From NCBI RefSeq assembly GCF_950023065.1, contig NC_088679.1, forward strand, positions 11,346,001 to 11,410,000: 64,000 nt of DNA. Reading direction: 5' to 3'. This DNA is from Planococcus citri. Its lineage: Eukaryota; Arthropoda; Insecta; Hemiptera; Pseudococcidae. The translations under genes and the position numbers were made by a program. This document shows, one piece after another, positions 10,787 to 22,489 of the stretch. The stretch's first letter is position 1; every line of letters begins with the position of its first letter. A model generated the notes under the pieces. It was not told the origin of the DNA and did no database searches. It saw only the letters and a list, made by a program, of their open reading frames with translations.

Positions 10787-12111
10787 ATTGTTCACTTACG
10801 CACACATACCTACATATGTTTTACAGCACACAAAGATCCGCTTCGATTCCCAATGCTGTGAATTTGGTGAGTGACTTCTTTGCTTCCCGCTTTGAAGACC
10901 ACCATATCTAAGAAAATTCAGCTGAATTTCATTTCTTGAGCACTTTTTGTCTGTTCGGCTGTTCATGTTGGCTATTAATTTATATAGGTACCAAAAAAAT
11001 GAACATAAAGATAGGTATAGGTAACCTACCTCTTCTATGTCCTTCAAACAGCAGAAAACTTCTCAGAATTATTGCTGTTCTGAAGAACTAATGAATCATC
11101 AAATAGGCTAAGGCTACCTACATATCAACCGTAAAAATATGTTTCCTATTATATACTTTTATCTAGCTTACTGTACCTATATATATTATTTTTCTTTTAC
11201 CTTAATGTGTAAGTGTAAAAGAAAAGAAACATAAAACATAATAATATGTAAAAGTTTCAGACAGTGGCAGGGTCCATCCCCTCCCCCCCCCATGTCAAAT
11301 CACTATAAAGTAGAGACTCGACGAAGTCGATAAAATTTTGAACATTTTGAATCTTAATAAAGAGACTTTATTTGCCGACTTACCCTCACTTCGTTCGGGC
11401 CTTTTTGCTTTTCTTTTATGGAGCTAAAATTTCAACAAAAAAAAAATCATTCAAATTCTGAAATTCTTAAGACAAAAAAATCGATTTCCTTCTATAGGTA
11501 TAAGATAGAAAAAAAGTTGTTCTTTCACTTATCTATCATTTGTATCAAAAAAGGAATTTCCAAAAGCTTTTGTCCTCGCTATGTTCAGGCTAATTTACCT
11601 ATTTGTAGTTTTTTTTTTACAAAATGAAAAAATTCCATGTTTGAGGCCTAGAGAATATGCTTAGTGTCTTTTTTTTTTTACAGATTGTTTTGGATCGCAG
11701 CGGTAATGTGGGTCATCTATGGCGTTATCAACTTCATAAAATGTTTGATAAATTGTGTTGTACCAGGAGGGATGCGCCCGCAGCTTCCACCTAGAGGGAA
11801 GATGGGTTCCATATAGAACGTTGCAGCAGTTGCACTTGCAGCATTGCTACTTTATGGAAAATTTGGAGTGTACTCTACGAAACTAAGTAGTTCGTTGAGG
11901 TCTTCTTCGTTTTTGTAGATGGACTTTGTAACAATGTATCGTCAGCTTTGTTTGAACGTTTGTGGTGAACACTTTTTTTTTTTAAATTCAAGAAGATTTT
12001 ATCAATTACCTACGTATTACAATTTTAAGGACACCTCAAATGAATACCTGATATACTTATTTGACTTGACTTTAAACAAGTTATACCTAATTTTACATGA
12101 CATGTGCAGGG

Positions 12112-12209
12112 TATCTCTCTAGTGAAAGTATACCATGCTATTTTTATTTATTTTTTAATAGTGCGACTGAAATATCTCTCCAGTGAGAGCATTCTATTTA
12201 TTTTTTTGT
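12112..12209. repeat. Short diverged direct repeat
   Basis: TATCTCTCTAGTGAAAGTAT and TATCTCTCCAGTGAGAGCAT, each followed by TATTTATTTTTT, lie about 55-60 bases apart in the probable 3' UTR of the pseudogene. Confidence 0.5.
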
Positions 12210-12317
12210 ATACTTACCAATTGGTAGCAACCTTCGTATAGCCTGTGATGCCGATCGTGATCAACTGATCAACTTTGAACTTGAAACTTTTAAACGATTG
12301 TAAGCTTTTTTTACATT

Positions 12318-12323
12318 AATAAA
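12318..12323 (+). promoter_or_regulatory. Candidate poly(A) signal downstream of the pseudogene
   Basis: AATAAA about 500 bases after the exon 3 stop, similar in distance to the gene 2 signal. Confidence 0.3.
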
Positions 12324-13088
12324 ACTTTTTAAACTGAATTTCCAAAGTTTTCAATCAATCCGGTTTTCTGTCATCACAAAAAGTAGGTACCTAGTATTTA
12401 AAAAAAAAAAATCATAAATCTTCGAAAATGGTTATTTTGGATTTTCACATCAAAACTTCACCAAAAACAGAAAAATCAATTGGAGGTTTCAGATCTTGCG
12501 CTTCGGCTTCCCAAAAATCATTATCTCGTTCAAATCAACGACCAATCTCTCGAGAGGTTCCCTTGAAATGCTAAAGTCACCAGGCTTTTAGCTTTTATGT
12601 ATTTCTAGAGTCTTTGCCTTTAATTTCCTTTTGAGAACGATTTTTGAAATATTTATACCTACAATTTCAACGCATTCTAATCGCTCGAATTGAAGCTTTT
12701 AAATGTCTCTTAAAACCGTAGAAATTGATTAGAGCTGCTGAATCATTTTTTTTTCGAAAGCCATCATTTCAGTGAATTTCAACAAGATGAACCAAGCGTA
12801 CGGTAAGTAACTACTTACCTAATTTTAAAAATATTATTTCAAGTTTTTCCATACTAAAAAGTATACTTTCTTAGTTTCTAATTCTAACGAATACGATGCA
12901 GATATCATGATTATTTTGTAGGCTGCATGAATCATTTCTAATTTATCACGCGTTCCGTTGTTTTTGTTTTATCCATGTTTCGATAGTTTCGATAAGAAGC
13001 GATTATTGTTAACGATATTAACGCTGTGTTGGCCAGACTGACGATAAGTAGTCAATCTGCATTCGTGAACATTACCTTACCGCATTAC

Positions 13089-13350
13089 TAAAGCTCTTTA
13101 ATACAAGTATGGAAATAGATTATACTCTTAAGAAAGTCATAGGATTTTACGTAAGTTTTACGTACTGCGCAGTGCGCGAGCAAGCATCAAATCAGCTGTT
13201 CATGTACAACGTTGCACCCCATTGGTTGCTCCACCCACCTCCACCGCGTGACGACACCAACCTGCCATGCGCAGTACGTAATACATACGTAAAATGCTAA
13301 GACTTTCTTGAGAGCATAATCTATTTCCATACTTGTATTAAAGAGCTTTA
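13089..13350. mobile_element. hAT-type MITE with perfect 8-bp target duplication upstream of gene 4
   Basis: A 262-bp element with about 50-bp terminal inverted repeats: TAAAGCTCTTTAATACAAGT at the left, its complement at the right, continuing through GGAAATAGATTAT. It is flanked by CGCATTAC at 13081-13088 and 13351-13358. An 8-bp duplication is the hallmark of hAT elements (P elements also make 8 bp). The core contains TACGTACTGCGCAG and ATGCGCAGTACGTA, again inverted. The paralogous site upstream of the pseudogene (about 9640-9665) is empty. Confidence 0.88.
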
Positions 13351-13509
13351 CGCATTACCTACCTACGTTTGTATGTAGCAATACAACTGAAAAACTGAAT
13401 TACATCTGTGGCACCGGCACCTTGAGAAGTTTAAATTCTTTTTAGTGTATTTTTTTTTGTTTGAATAGATACGGTTTGCGTTCAATTGATTTCCAATATT
13501 AGACAAATT

Positions 13510-15444
13510 ATGGCTATTAAATCATTAGCGTTGTGTGCTGTCGTTTTCATCATCAGTTTCACTTCAACCGGTGAGTACTTACGCCAATTTATGATCTATT
13601 TTTACAATCGAGCAGTCATTTCCAATTCCAATGACTAAATCAGTTATTTTCATGACACCAAAAGTGATCATTTCCCGATTATTTGTTTGTGAAAGTAGGA
13701 AGGAGAAGAAAAGTATTCTCTTGTTTATGGTATAATTTTAACCCATTTTGATGGGCTGCATATCATATCTCTTCACTAATAGCTTCTTGTTTAGGTATAA
13801 TTTTAACCCATTTTGATGGCCTGCCTATCATATCTCTTCACTAATAGCTTCCAAAAATCAACCAAAATTTAAAACTGCAATTTTTTTTCAAATTCTCAAA
13901 AAAAATGTTGATTGAAATTTCTGGTTTACTTTCAATATTATAACTCATTATCGATTAAAAGTCACCTGAAATATATATTTTTCAAAAATCCCGAAAATCA
14001 CGATCCAGTTTTTGGGTTAAAAATTCTTCAAAAATGCTCAAAAACATTTCCGTCAGAAGATTTGAATCTCTCACGAAATTTCAGTAAGTCGCGTATCATC
14101 TTTTTTTAAAAACCTCAAAAATAATGACCCTGCAGTTTTCGGCTCAAAAACTTTTCACGAATTCTCAGAAAAAATTATTAGGTACAGACATTTTTTGATT
14201 TTCTCCAAGAATTATAAACTATTTTGAATTTGATGAGTGCCTTGGCACTTTTTTTATCATCTAAAACACTCAGAAAATTATAAGGTACCCAATTTTGGGC
14301 TCACAATTCTTCAATAGTGCTAAAAAAAAGTTTTGGTACCTATAAATTTTTGATTTTCTGTCGAAATTTCAAGTCATTTTGATCGGACGTATGATCGCAT
14401 GACACATTGTGAAATAACCTTGAAAATCATGGCCCAATTTTTCCCATAATCCAAAAACTTTTAAAAAATAGAAATAATTATTTGAATTTCTTGCAAAATT
14501 TTAATCTGCGTATTTTGAAAATTTGTCGTAAGATCATTCCGAAAATTGAAGGCTTTTAGGCTTCATTCTCTTATTGTGCTACTGAGTTAATCCAAAATAA
14601 GTCCTTTTCTCGCATTTCCTAAATTTTTTGCACCGTAAAAATTCCAGCCAAATTGAATGTTTAGAACATCTTTTTCTCAGATTGTCCTTTTTAATTATCT
14701 ACCAAAAAACAAGCCTAATTAGCTTTGGAATTTTTGAATTATATTTCTATCTTTCTAAGTAAGTCTTTCTCGATGAAATAGCAAACTCAAGAAGTATAGG
14801 TTGTATAACAAAACAAAAGCACAATTTATCGAAACCCGTACGTCGCGTCGCCAAAATATTTCCAATATCTTTTCTATGTTTTTCAAACGATGAAAAGATG
14901 GAAAATTTCTCAGAATTGTCGTTGTTCTAAGTTCTGAGAAGAACTAGCACATCAAATAGGCATTAGAAAATATATTTACTTATTACACTTTTTACCTATA
15001 CCTATTGTCATTCTTGATCCAATAGATGGCCTAATTAATTATGTATGAAATATTACAGAATCGTCATTCCTCTGTGATATCGCAAGGCTCGGTAAAGAAC
15101 ATGTACAATGCACCACTTGTGATTTCTTGACTTTCGGTCAAGAGGACATCGGATTTGGGATTTCTTTGGCTTGCCCCTTCACAACAGCGGAAGAGAGTTA
15201 CTGCTGCTATGATGTGAGGCGTCGACCTTTCTGTTGTAATTCAAAGACGCATCTTCTTAATGGGTGAGTGATAACGGAAAACAAGCATACTTATACTTAT
15301 CTAAATAATTTATTCTAGGCTTAGATATATAACAGTTGACTGATTTTGTTTCTGATTTTTTTACACAGAATATTTTGGATTGCAGCGGCATTGTTGATCA
15401 TCTATGGCGTTATCAAAATCGTAAAATGTTTGTTTAATTCGTAA
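13510..15444 (+). CDS. Small cysteine-rich type I membrane protein, family member 4 (three exons)
   Basis: CDS is join(13510..13570, 15059..15263, 15369..15444), 113 residues. Exon 1: MAIKSLALCAVVFIISFTST, a signal peptide, phase 1, donor GTGAGT. Exon 2 (acceptor TATTACAG): SSFLCDIARLGKEHVQCTTC, then DFLTFGQED, a short middle, LACPF, and YCCYDVRRRPFCC; phase 2, donor GTGAGT. Exon 3 (acceptor TTACACAG): a transmembrane helix beginning IFWIAAALLIIYGVI and a very short tail KIVKCLFNS. Eight ectodomain cysteines spaced C-x11-C-x2-C..C..CC-x8-CC. Donors, acceptors and phases equal those of genes 1 and 2. Exons 1 and 3 and the upstream region are closest to the pseudogene at 9814-11816, so these two arose by local duplication. 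Function unknown; a Shisa-like/CYYR1-like relationship is a hypothesis from the paired CC motifs directly before the helix. Confidence 0.87.
13721..13853. repeat. Tandem duplication of a 65-66-bp unit in intron 1 of gene 4
   Basis: GGTATAATTTTAACCCATTT..TCATATCTCTTCACTAATAG occurs twice, starting near 13721 and 13787, with only a few differences, so it is recent. Confidence 0.85.
13870..14560. repeat. Degenerate tandem array in intron 1 of gene 4
   Basis: Four to five units of about 115-150 bp share AAAATCA(C/T)G..CC(C)AATTTTT, ..AAAATTCTTCAAAAATGCT.. and ..TTTTTGATTTTCT..AAATTTCA. Starts are near 13985, 14105, 14270 and 14410. Units are strongly diverged. Confidence 0.5.
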
Positions 15445-15565
15445 TTACCTACCTACATATTTTGATTTAGGTATCTGTATCTTAAGTAATAATTTGAATA
15501 TGAAAATTTGTTCGAATTATTTTGTATTCGATAATTATTTTATATACCTATTATCTTTTTTTTTT

Positions 15566-18155
15566 AAAGAAGGAGGGTCATTATGGGCATTTTCGTGCCC
15601 CTCGCTACTTCGAGACTTGAATGGCCTCTTCTTATAGGGGATGGTCCCTAGTATTAATATTAGGCGGTATTTTCCCAGAAAAGCCCATAGGGGGGGCTGT
15701 GGGGTGGCCCCAAGTCGAAAATTTCAAAAATTTTTAGAACCACTGCTCGAAAATGTAAAAAATTAAAAGTAGCGAATATATGTTGCTTTAAGGGTAGGCA
15801 ATGCAGAACGTAACGCTTTTTTCATTTTTGACCTTTTTGGGGGTTGTGGTGGGGGTATTTCTATTTTTGAAAATTTTGAAACCCCCTTTTTTGACCCTTC
15901 CCGTCGAGCCCCGCTAATGCCCTTTTCATGGTTTATTGCTACTAGTAGTAAGTTCAATTGATATCATTTGCAACCCCCTCACCAACTTGGCTCATATCGA
16001 AAAATTCAATTTTTGACTTTTTTTTGAGGTCCATATTTTGGGAAACCATGAAAAGCTATCGAGGTCCGGTTTGCGGCAAATATGTTGAATTTTACTTCTT
16101 AATCGACTGGCATGCTTGAATTTTTATTTCAAGTCAATTTTTGACCTCATTGTTGCAGATCACTTTTGGGGGTGGCGAACTTTGAGAACCCCTGAAAAAA
16201 GTTGTAAAGTGAATTTTTTCAAACTTTGAGCTGAAATGGTCTTAAATACATGTGTTTAACCAATATAATATGCGAATGCGATATTTTAATACAATTTAGT
16301 CATTTTGGGTGATTTTATCAAAAAAAGTAGTGTTTTAACAACAGGCATAGCTTTTCCGACAAAAGTTCTGAAACTTCAATAACACTTTCCTCAGCCCCAT
16401 TCCAACCGATTTTGAAAATTTTTCAGTATGTTATGTATATCCTTATTAGGTATCCCCACAAAAATTTTCAACCCCCTCCCCTTATATTTACCCTTCAGAA
16501 TGGCGTATTTCAACTAATATTATGCTTTTTCACAATAATAAAAATAAAAATTGAGGCGGCCAAGTGTTCTGTAGAGGGCTAGATGAGTGTAGCAAAAAAT
16601 CTGACGTCATATTCGTGCTCAGTGGTATCGAATCATAAGAAAACTATACCCTACTCATTAATTCTTAGTTTTTTTCCCTAAAATTCCAATTTTACTCCCA
16701 ACCCTCCCTATGACACATTTTTACACCTGAATGGTAAATATGAGGGGAGGGGGTTAAAAATTTTTGTGGGGATACCTAATAAGGATATACATAACATACT
16801 GAAAAATTTTCAAAATCGGTTGGAATGGGGCTGAGAAAAGTGTTATTGAAGTTTCAGAAAAGGGGGGCTCTCCAAAAAGGGGAGGGGGTGTGGATCTGAA
16901 ACTTTCCACGCGGAAGTTTCTCAATGGTACCTACCTCCCATGCTAATATCAACTCGAACGATTTCGATGACCATTTCACCCCTCTTAGGAGCCTATAGCG
17001 GCTATAGCCTTTATGTATTTTTCAGAGAACCCCTTCATTTGAATGGTTGCAGTTTCGCCCCTTTTGAACATACAAGGGAAGTTGATACATCATTACATCG
17101 GAAATTCGACATAGATTCTTTTATCTAGCCACATATTTTTCGCTAAAATGCAATGCGGGAGAGAAAATGGCGAAAAACTGATTTCGGGCGAGGTTCCACC
17201 CCCTTTGAGGGGGTTCCGGACCCCGTAGGGGCCAGGACTTTTAGTAGGTTGTTGAGGGGACCTCTGTGAACAATATCTGCGAAAGATCGGTTTGATATTA
17301 ATTTTTCCTGCAAAAATGTCTTTAATGACTGGACTACCACGAATACATGTAGCTTAACTTTTGCCGGAAAGCTATGCCTGTTGTTAAAACACTACTTTTT
17401 TTGATAAAATCACCCAAAATGACTAAATTGTATTAAAATATCGCATTCGCATATTATATTGGTTAAACACATGTATTTAAGACCATTTCAGCTCAAAGTT
17501 TGAAAAAATTCACTTTACAACTTTTTTCAGGGGTTCTCAAAGTTCGCCACCCCCAAAAGTGATCTGCAACAATGAGGTCAAAAATTGACTTGAAATAAAA
17601 ATTCAAGCATGCCAGTCGATTAAGAAGTAAAATTCAACATATTTGCCGCAAACCGGACCTCGATAGCTTTTCATGGTTTCCCAAAATATGGACCTCAAAA
17701 AAAAGTCAAAAATTGAATTTTTCGATATGAGCCAAGTTGGTGAGGGGGTTGCAAATGATATCAATTGAACTTACTACTAGTAGCAATAAACCATGAAAAG
17801 GGCATTAGCGGGGCTCGACGGGAAGGGTCAAAAAAGGGGGTTTCAAAATTTTCAAAAATAGAAATACCCCCACCACAACCCCCAAAAAGGTCAAAAATGA
17901 AAAAAGCGTTACGTTCTGCATTGCCTACCCTTAAAGCAACATATATTCGCTACTTTTAATTTTTTACATTTTCGAGCAGTGGTTCTAAAAATTTTTGAAA
18001 TTTTCGACTTGGGGCCACCCCACAGCCCCCCTATGGGCTTTTCTGGGAAAATACCGCCTAATATTAATACTAGGGACCATCCCCTATAAGAAGAGGCCAT
18101 TCAAGTCTCGAAGTAGCGAGGGGCACGAAAATGCCCATAATGACCCTCCTTCTTT
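15566..18155. repeat. 2.6-kb foldback element with nearly identical arms of about 0.8 kb
   Basis: Left arm 15566-16364, right arm 17359-18155. Ends are AAAGAAGGAGGGTCATTATG and its complement. The same 64-codon frame (minus 15763-15957; plus 17765-17959) translates identically in both arms, and I saw no mismatch in the outer 230 bp. The spacer of about 1 kb is unique except for a nested inverted repeat. No transposase. No clear target duplication. It starts 121 bases after the gene 4 stop. Confidence 0.9.
16353..16861. repeat. Nested inverted repeat in the foldback spacer
   Basis: About 16353-16493 is complementary to about 16733-16861. Both contain CCTTATTAGGTATCCCCAC (or its complement) and AACCGATTTTGAAAATTTTT. 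Mismatches are few. It forms a second hairpin inside the large one. Confidence 0.8.
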
Positions 18156-18219
18156 GAACAACGCTTTAAATTTTATTGCAAAGTGTGCCTAGGTACCTTT
18201 TTTTTTCAGTTTTTATAGA

Positions 18220-18225
18220 AATAAA
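18220..18225 (+). promoter_or_regulatory. First AATAAA after the gene 4 stop, beyond the foldback
   Basis: There is no AATAAA between the gene 4 stop (15444) and the foldback start. The first one after the element is here, followed by sequence resembling a 3' UTR end. It suggests that the element split the gene 4 3' UTR. Confidence 0.4.
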
Positions 18226-21200
18226 GACAAAACTCCAGTACCTAGTTTTTTACTATTAGGCATTAACATAGTTATTTAAATATTCTCAAATACTTGACTC
18301 GTAGCCTGCTTAAAAAAATGTCGGCAGATTTTGACTACATTCAGCTCAGACCTTCATTTTGAGTTGAAGTTGGTCAGAAAAAATTTCATAACCGGAGTGG
18401 CCTCTGGAGAGAAGATATAGGGCTTCAAAGAGGAGACATTTAAAAAAAAAAAAAAAAACTTTGGATAAATTTTTGCTTTGAATTTTTTTTTTCGTAAATT
18501 TTTTGCATTAATTGAACCGAAGTATTAAAATGTATCATTCATTCCTGAAATTGAAGAAATAGTTTGAAATGCAGTAGTGCCAATTTATTTGCTCATTTAA
18601 TAATGAGTTCAAAAAATCGGAAAAATAGCCAAAAATTTATAAAATTTTTTAGATTTTTTGAAATTAGGATTAATTATTAAAAACTTGGAACTACTGTTGC
18701 GTTCCAAATGGAATGATAGGTATCTTTCAATATTTTGGTATGATTAGTTCTGCCTCTGGTCTTTGCACAGATTCCACCGTTTGTTGTGTTAGTAAGTTAA
18801 TTAAACTCTAATGAGACATCAGCTAGTGACATCATTCAATTAATAATCTCTCACTGAACGAATAACTTCCAAGATTAGATATGCCAGAGCTATCATATTT
18901 CGTCGAACTCACATACTATCATCATTTGGCTCTGGGAGACGGGAGCTGATCGTTTTTCCCTAAACAGTCTGGGTAGTGAAGGGAGCGAAAAAACCTCGAT
19001 TTTTTCAAAAATACTCCAACGCCCCTGTAAACAAAATTTTGGGGAGTTGAAGTTCATTCTTGGTTCTTTTGGTATAGATTTTCGAACGTTCTCAAACAAA
19101 AGGAACTGGTGGAATTATACGGTGGTATTTCAAATTCTCCAACTGTAAAGTGAGCATTTTTAAGCCTTTCTGGAGTTATCAACGATCAACGAACATTATT
19201 AATCGTCTACAGGTATTTCAAATCAAACTCTGCAAGAGTTTAAATGAACCATAGCTCATATAATTTTGGTCAGGCTAAATGGTAGGTAGCTTTTTCGAAC
19301 CTTTCAAGCTCTTATTTGTCAAAGTCAAAGAATTGCATGTGTAGGTAGGTATCAGTTCAAAATAAATTTTGGACTGGCCAACTTCAGTATCTAAAATTTC
19401 AGTTGATGATTACCTATTGAGAACCGACTCAGCCATTTTAGGTCTAGGATAAAATACTTACCACTTAAGAGTCAGCATACCAATTGAGACTCACTCGTCT
19501 GTACTCCATAAATACCTACTTATGAGAGATGAAAATTCTATCAAAATTATGTAGATGCTTCTCAAGGCACATGTTACCCAATTACCCATTCATCGTGGTG
19601 GGCTCAAAAAAAATATTGATGAATTTTGCCTTTACAAAAATTAAAATTTAGGGTTGAAAAATTGAATGCTTAAAGTTGATTTTCGAAAGTTTTCATCCTA
19701 GTTTCGTTTTGGTCTATGTTTTTTTTTTGAAAATTTATCAGACTCCGCTCGAGTCCATTTGCTTTTCATTTTCAAAATTAAAATTTTTTAGAACCCATCA
19801 TTCAATAATTCTGAAATTTTGAGTTGAAAAAATGAACAAATTTTTACAAAAACATTGCTTTTTTACCTCTCGAAATACGAATGTTTAAAAGCTTTTGCCC
19901 TCACTTTGCTCGAGTCAATTAGGCTCAATTTCGATCTCTTTTCTAAGCCAAGAAATTTCCATTTTTGAAACTTCCATAAATTCAAAAGAGAAAATAACAA
20001 TTTTTTACAAGCCTAATGCGAATTCTATCAATTGGTAAAATTGTAATTTTTCATATTTTATTTCACTTTAAACATTTTTAACCACCCCCCCCCCCCCAAA
20101 AAAAAAAACTCGGGTTAATTTTTGCGAAATTAAATAAAAAAGCAACAATAAAATTCAATTGCACAACTTGCATTCAAGTATCCGATTCAGAAAAAAAAAC
20201 AGGACGAGAAAGATTCTTAAGAGACAGGAAATAAAATTTTGAGAGCCCCATTCGGTGCATCCGTCAGGGGCCCCCAGCCGACTCAGTTCACCTCTAGTCG
20301 TTTTTGAAGTGATACAGTGGTCTGTGATACTTAATGACCTAAAACTGTCAAATGGAAAGTCAGCATTAGGCCAAAAAATCACGAGAACCAGGGATTCATT
20401 TTATGGAGTAGGTAATTTTAAGTTCTTGAAGAAAATTGAAAACTTGTTGGATTTTACAGAATAGCTCAAAAGTGCTTGTATTGTAGGTATTTAGAAGATT
20501 GAAATGAAGTCACTATTAATTCTATTCCACTAGTTCGCTTCACATGAAAAAATATACAATTAGCATTTTTTTTTCAATTTTTTGAATTCTCAAAAATTTT
20601 CCACATTAAAAAATGAAGTTTTTAGGCATGCTCTTTTAATCCAGCATACCCCTTTCCCTTTTTGTTCGTTTCAAATCCTAACTTGGTGTAGCTCCCTTAA
20701 CGCAATTCTCAGGGCTCGAGGTGACGATCAAGATGCCTTAAAATACCCACAACAATTCAGGAAAAAATGTTTCAAACGATGGAATGGTTTGCTGCTGCGA
20801 AGTGATAAATCCACGAGCACCTATTTATAGAAATAAGAACGTTAAAATGTTCAACCTTGGTAAAACTATCGATAGAATACTTGCGACAAAATCATAATTC
20901 ATTGCATACCTATCTCGAAGAATCGGTGCCTAGAAAAAATAAATCTGTATAAGTAATTATTTCTCCACCGGAAACCGATAAAAAAAAGCAATACAAGCAG
21001 TTCTCAGAATAAGCAAATTATCCAATGGCTCGCTCGTGACCTCACCCCGCCCTTCTTTCGAGAGATAAGAGGTTTGAAAAATACTCGCACAAGGCACAAT
21101 TTAATTTTAACTGGAAATGAGTTCGCTGACGGACTGAAGACTGAAACAATGCCCGCTGAGGGCAGCAGTTTACAATGCTGAAAAATGTCCTACGTTTAGC

Positions 21201-22480
21201 TACATCTGCTCGAGATCATTTCGAGGACTGTAAAGTACCTACAGATAGCAGCACACGTACCTATCTCGAAGATTTACTGGGTACTATTGCCATCAAGAAA
21301 TTTTATTGTTGAACATCCCTTGAATGTTGATTGAGGTTTAATGAAGTGATGATGGGGAATGAAGAGTCGTTTTGCTTCAAAACGACATTATTGCATCAAA
21401 TTTACTTACGATGATTGTTATAAAATTTGATAGGTATCAATAAAGACCCAAAAAAATACGAAGTTGAGTCAAAAACTACATATAATATGCATTTTGATAG
21501 AAACGAATACATTCGCAAATGCCCAATACTAGAATTGGCAATAATAAGTATCTTGTACACCTTACAAAAAACTCATTGACCACGGTTTTTTTTCTCAAAA
21601 TTTTGAGAGGAAATTTTTTTATTATGTATCTCTCAACTTTCTTTTATTTCAATTCCTTCTCTTATCGCACGTGCCACAATAATTAGGGTTTTTTTTAAGA
21701 GAAATCATTTGCAATGGAAAATCGAAATTTTAAAATTCTTCATTTTTCAACCCGTCTGAGTATTTATTACGCTTTTTCAAAAATTCCTTCTACCCTTATA
21801 TAGTTACTTTGTGAGCTCGAAAGTCGAAAGCACGAAGAAGAGAAAAAAATCACGCGCCATTCTCTGCGCGATTTATCGTTCTCATAATAAGCTATAAATT
21901 TTTTCGCGAAAGTTTATTAAAAATATGCTTGGCCCGTTTTTTATAGCTGGTAAAATTCTAGATTGCGAATAACTTTTTAAAACAAGTGAAAAAACAACAA
22001 ACTATTCCAATTTTTAAATAGCTCTCTTGTATAATATGAAATATCGCGCCAACGTTGAAATTTTATGCTTCGCGAGTTCGCGAGCGCTAATTTGAAAGAA
22101 AGGAATTTTTAAGGATTCCTAAAAAAACAGAGAATAAAAGCTGGAGAATTTTTTATCGTCTCGAATCGTTGTTTTATTAATGTTTTGCAGTGTTTGGCAT
22201 GTTTAGCTCACTGTTGTAAAGGGTTTCCGAAGGGGTTGTTTACAAGGGTGTAGTTTGTGTGTATTGAACAGGCTCGACGACGTGAGCGTTTGCGTTAAAA
22301 GCTTTGCGGAATGGTTGAGTTTTTTACTTTTTTTCCCATTTTTTAAATTTTTTTTAATGCTTATTATTACAGGTACCTATTTATATATAGATGCAAAGAT
22401 TTGATGAAATCAATTTTTTATAGAATAATAGCAAGAAATCGAATTATTGTACGTGTTTTCAGCTCACAAAAGAGTTATCT
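18226..22480. other. Gene-free AT-rich stretch
   Basis: No supported exon on either strand. Contains a poly(A) run near 18440, a C13 tract at 20085-20097, and a copy of the dispersed AAAAGCTTTTGCCCTCACTT repeat at 19887-19918. The open frames at 20155-20382, 20255-20464 and 20582-20830 lack domain motifs and have no splice or start context I can defend. Confidence 0.5.
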
Positions 22481-22489
22481 CAACTGAAA

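Larger units (their letters stand above)
9814..11816 (+). pseudogene. Broken family member 3: frameshifted exon 1, missing exon 2, intact exon 3
   Basis: Exon 1 (9814-9878) aligns with gene 4 exon 1 but has one extra C in AAATCCATTAG, which throws the signal peptide out of frame and reaches TGA at the donor. Intron 1 keeps stretches similar to gene 4 intron 1 (around 11030-11110). The Cys-rich exon 2 that should follow at about 11270 is absent; after TTTCAG there is unrelated C-rich repeat sequence. Exon 3 (11684-11816) is open and close to gene 4: FWIAAVMWVIYGVINFIKC, then a longer tail including RPQLPPRGK and a TAG stop. An RT fragment and a candidate MITE also sit in the gene. It could only make protein through unusual splicing and a different start; a pseudogene is the simplest reading. 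The tail carries a PxxPxR pattern (PQLPPR), which may be chance. Confidence 0.75.

Noticed and set aside
15763..17959. Identical 64-codon frames in the two foldback arms as a duplicated gene
   Set aside because: They are mirror images by virtue of the inverted repeat, K- and P-rich, without start context or domain.
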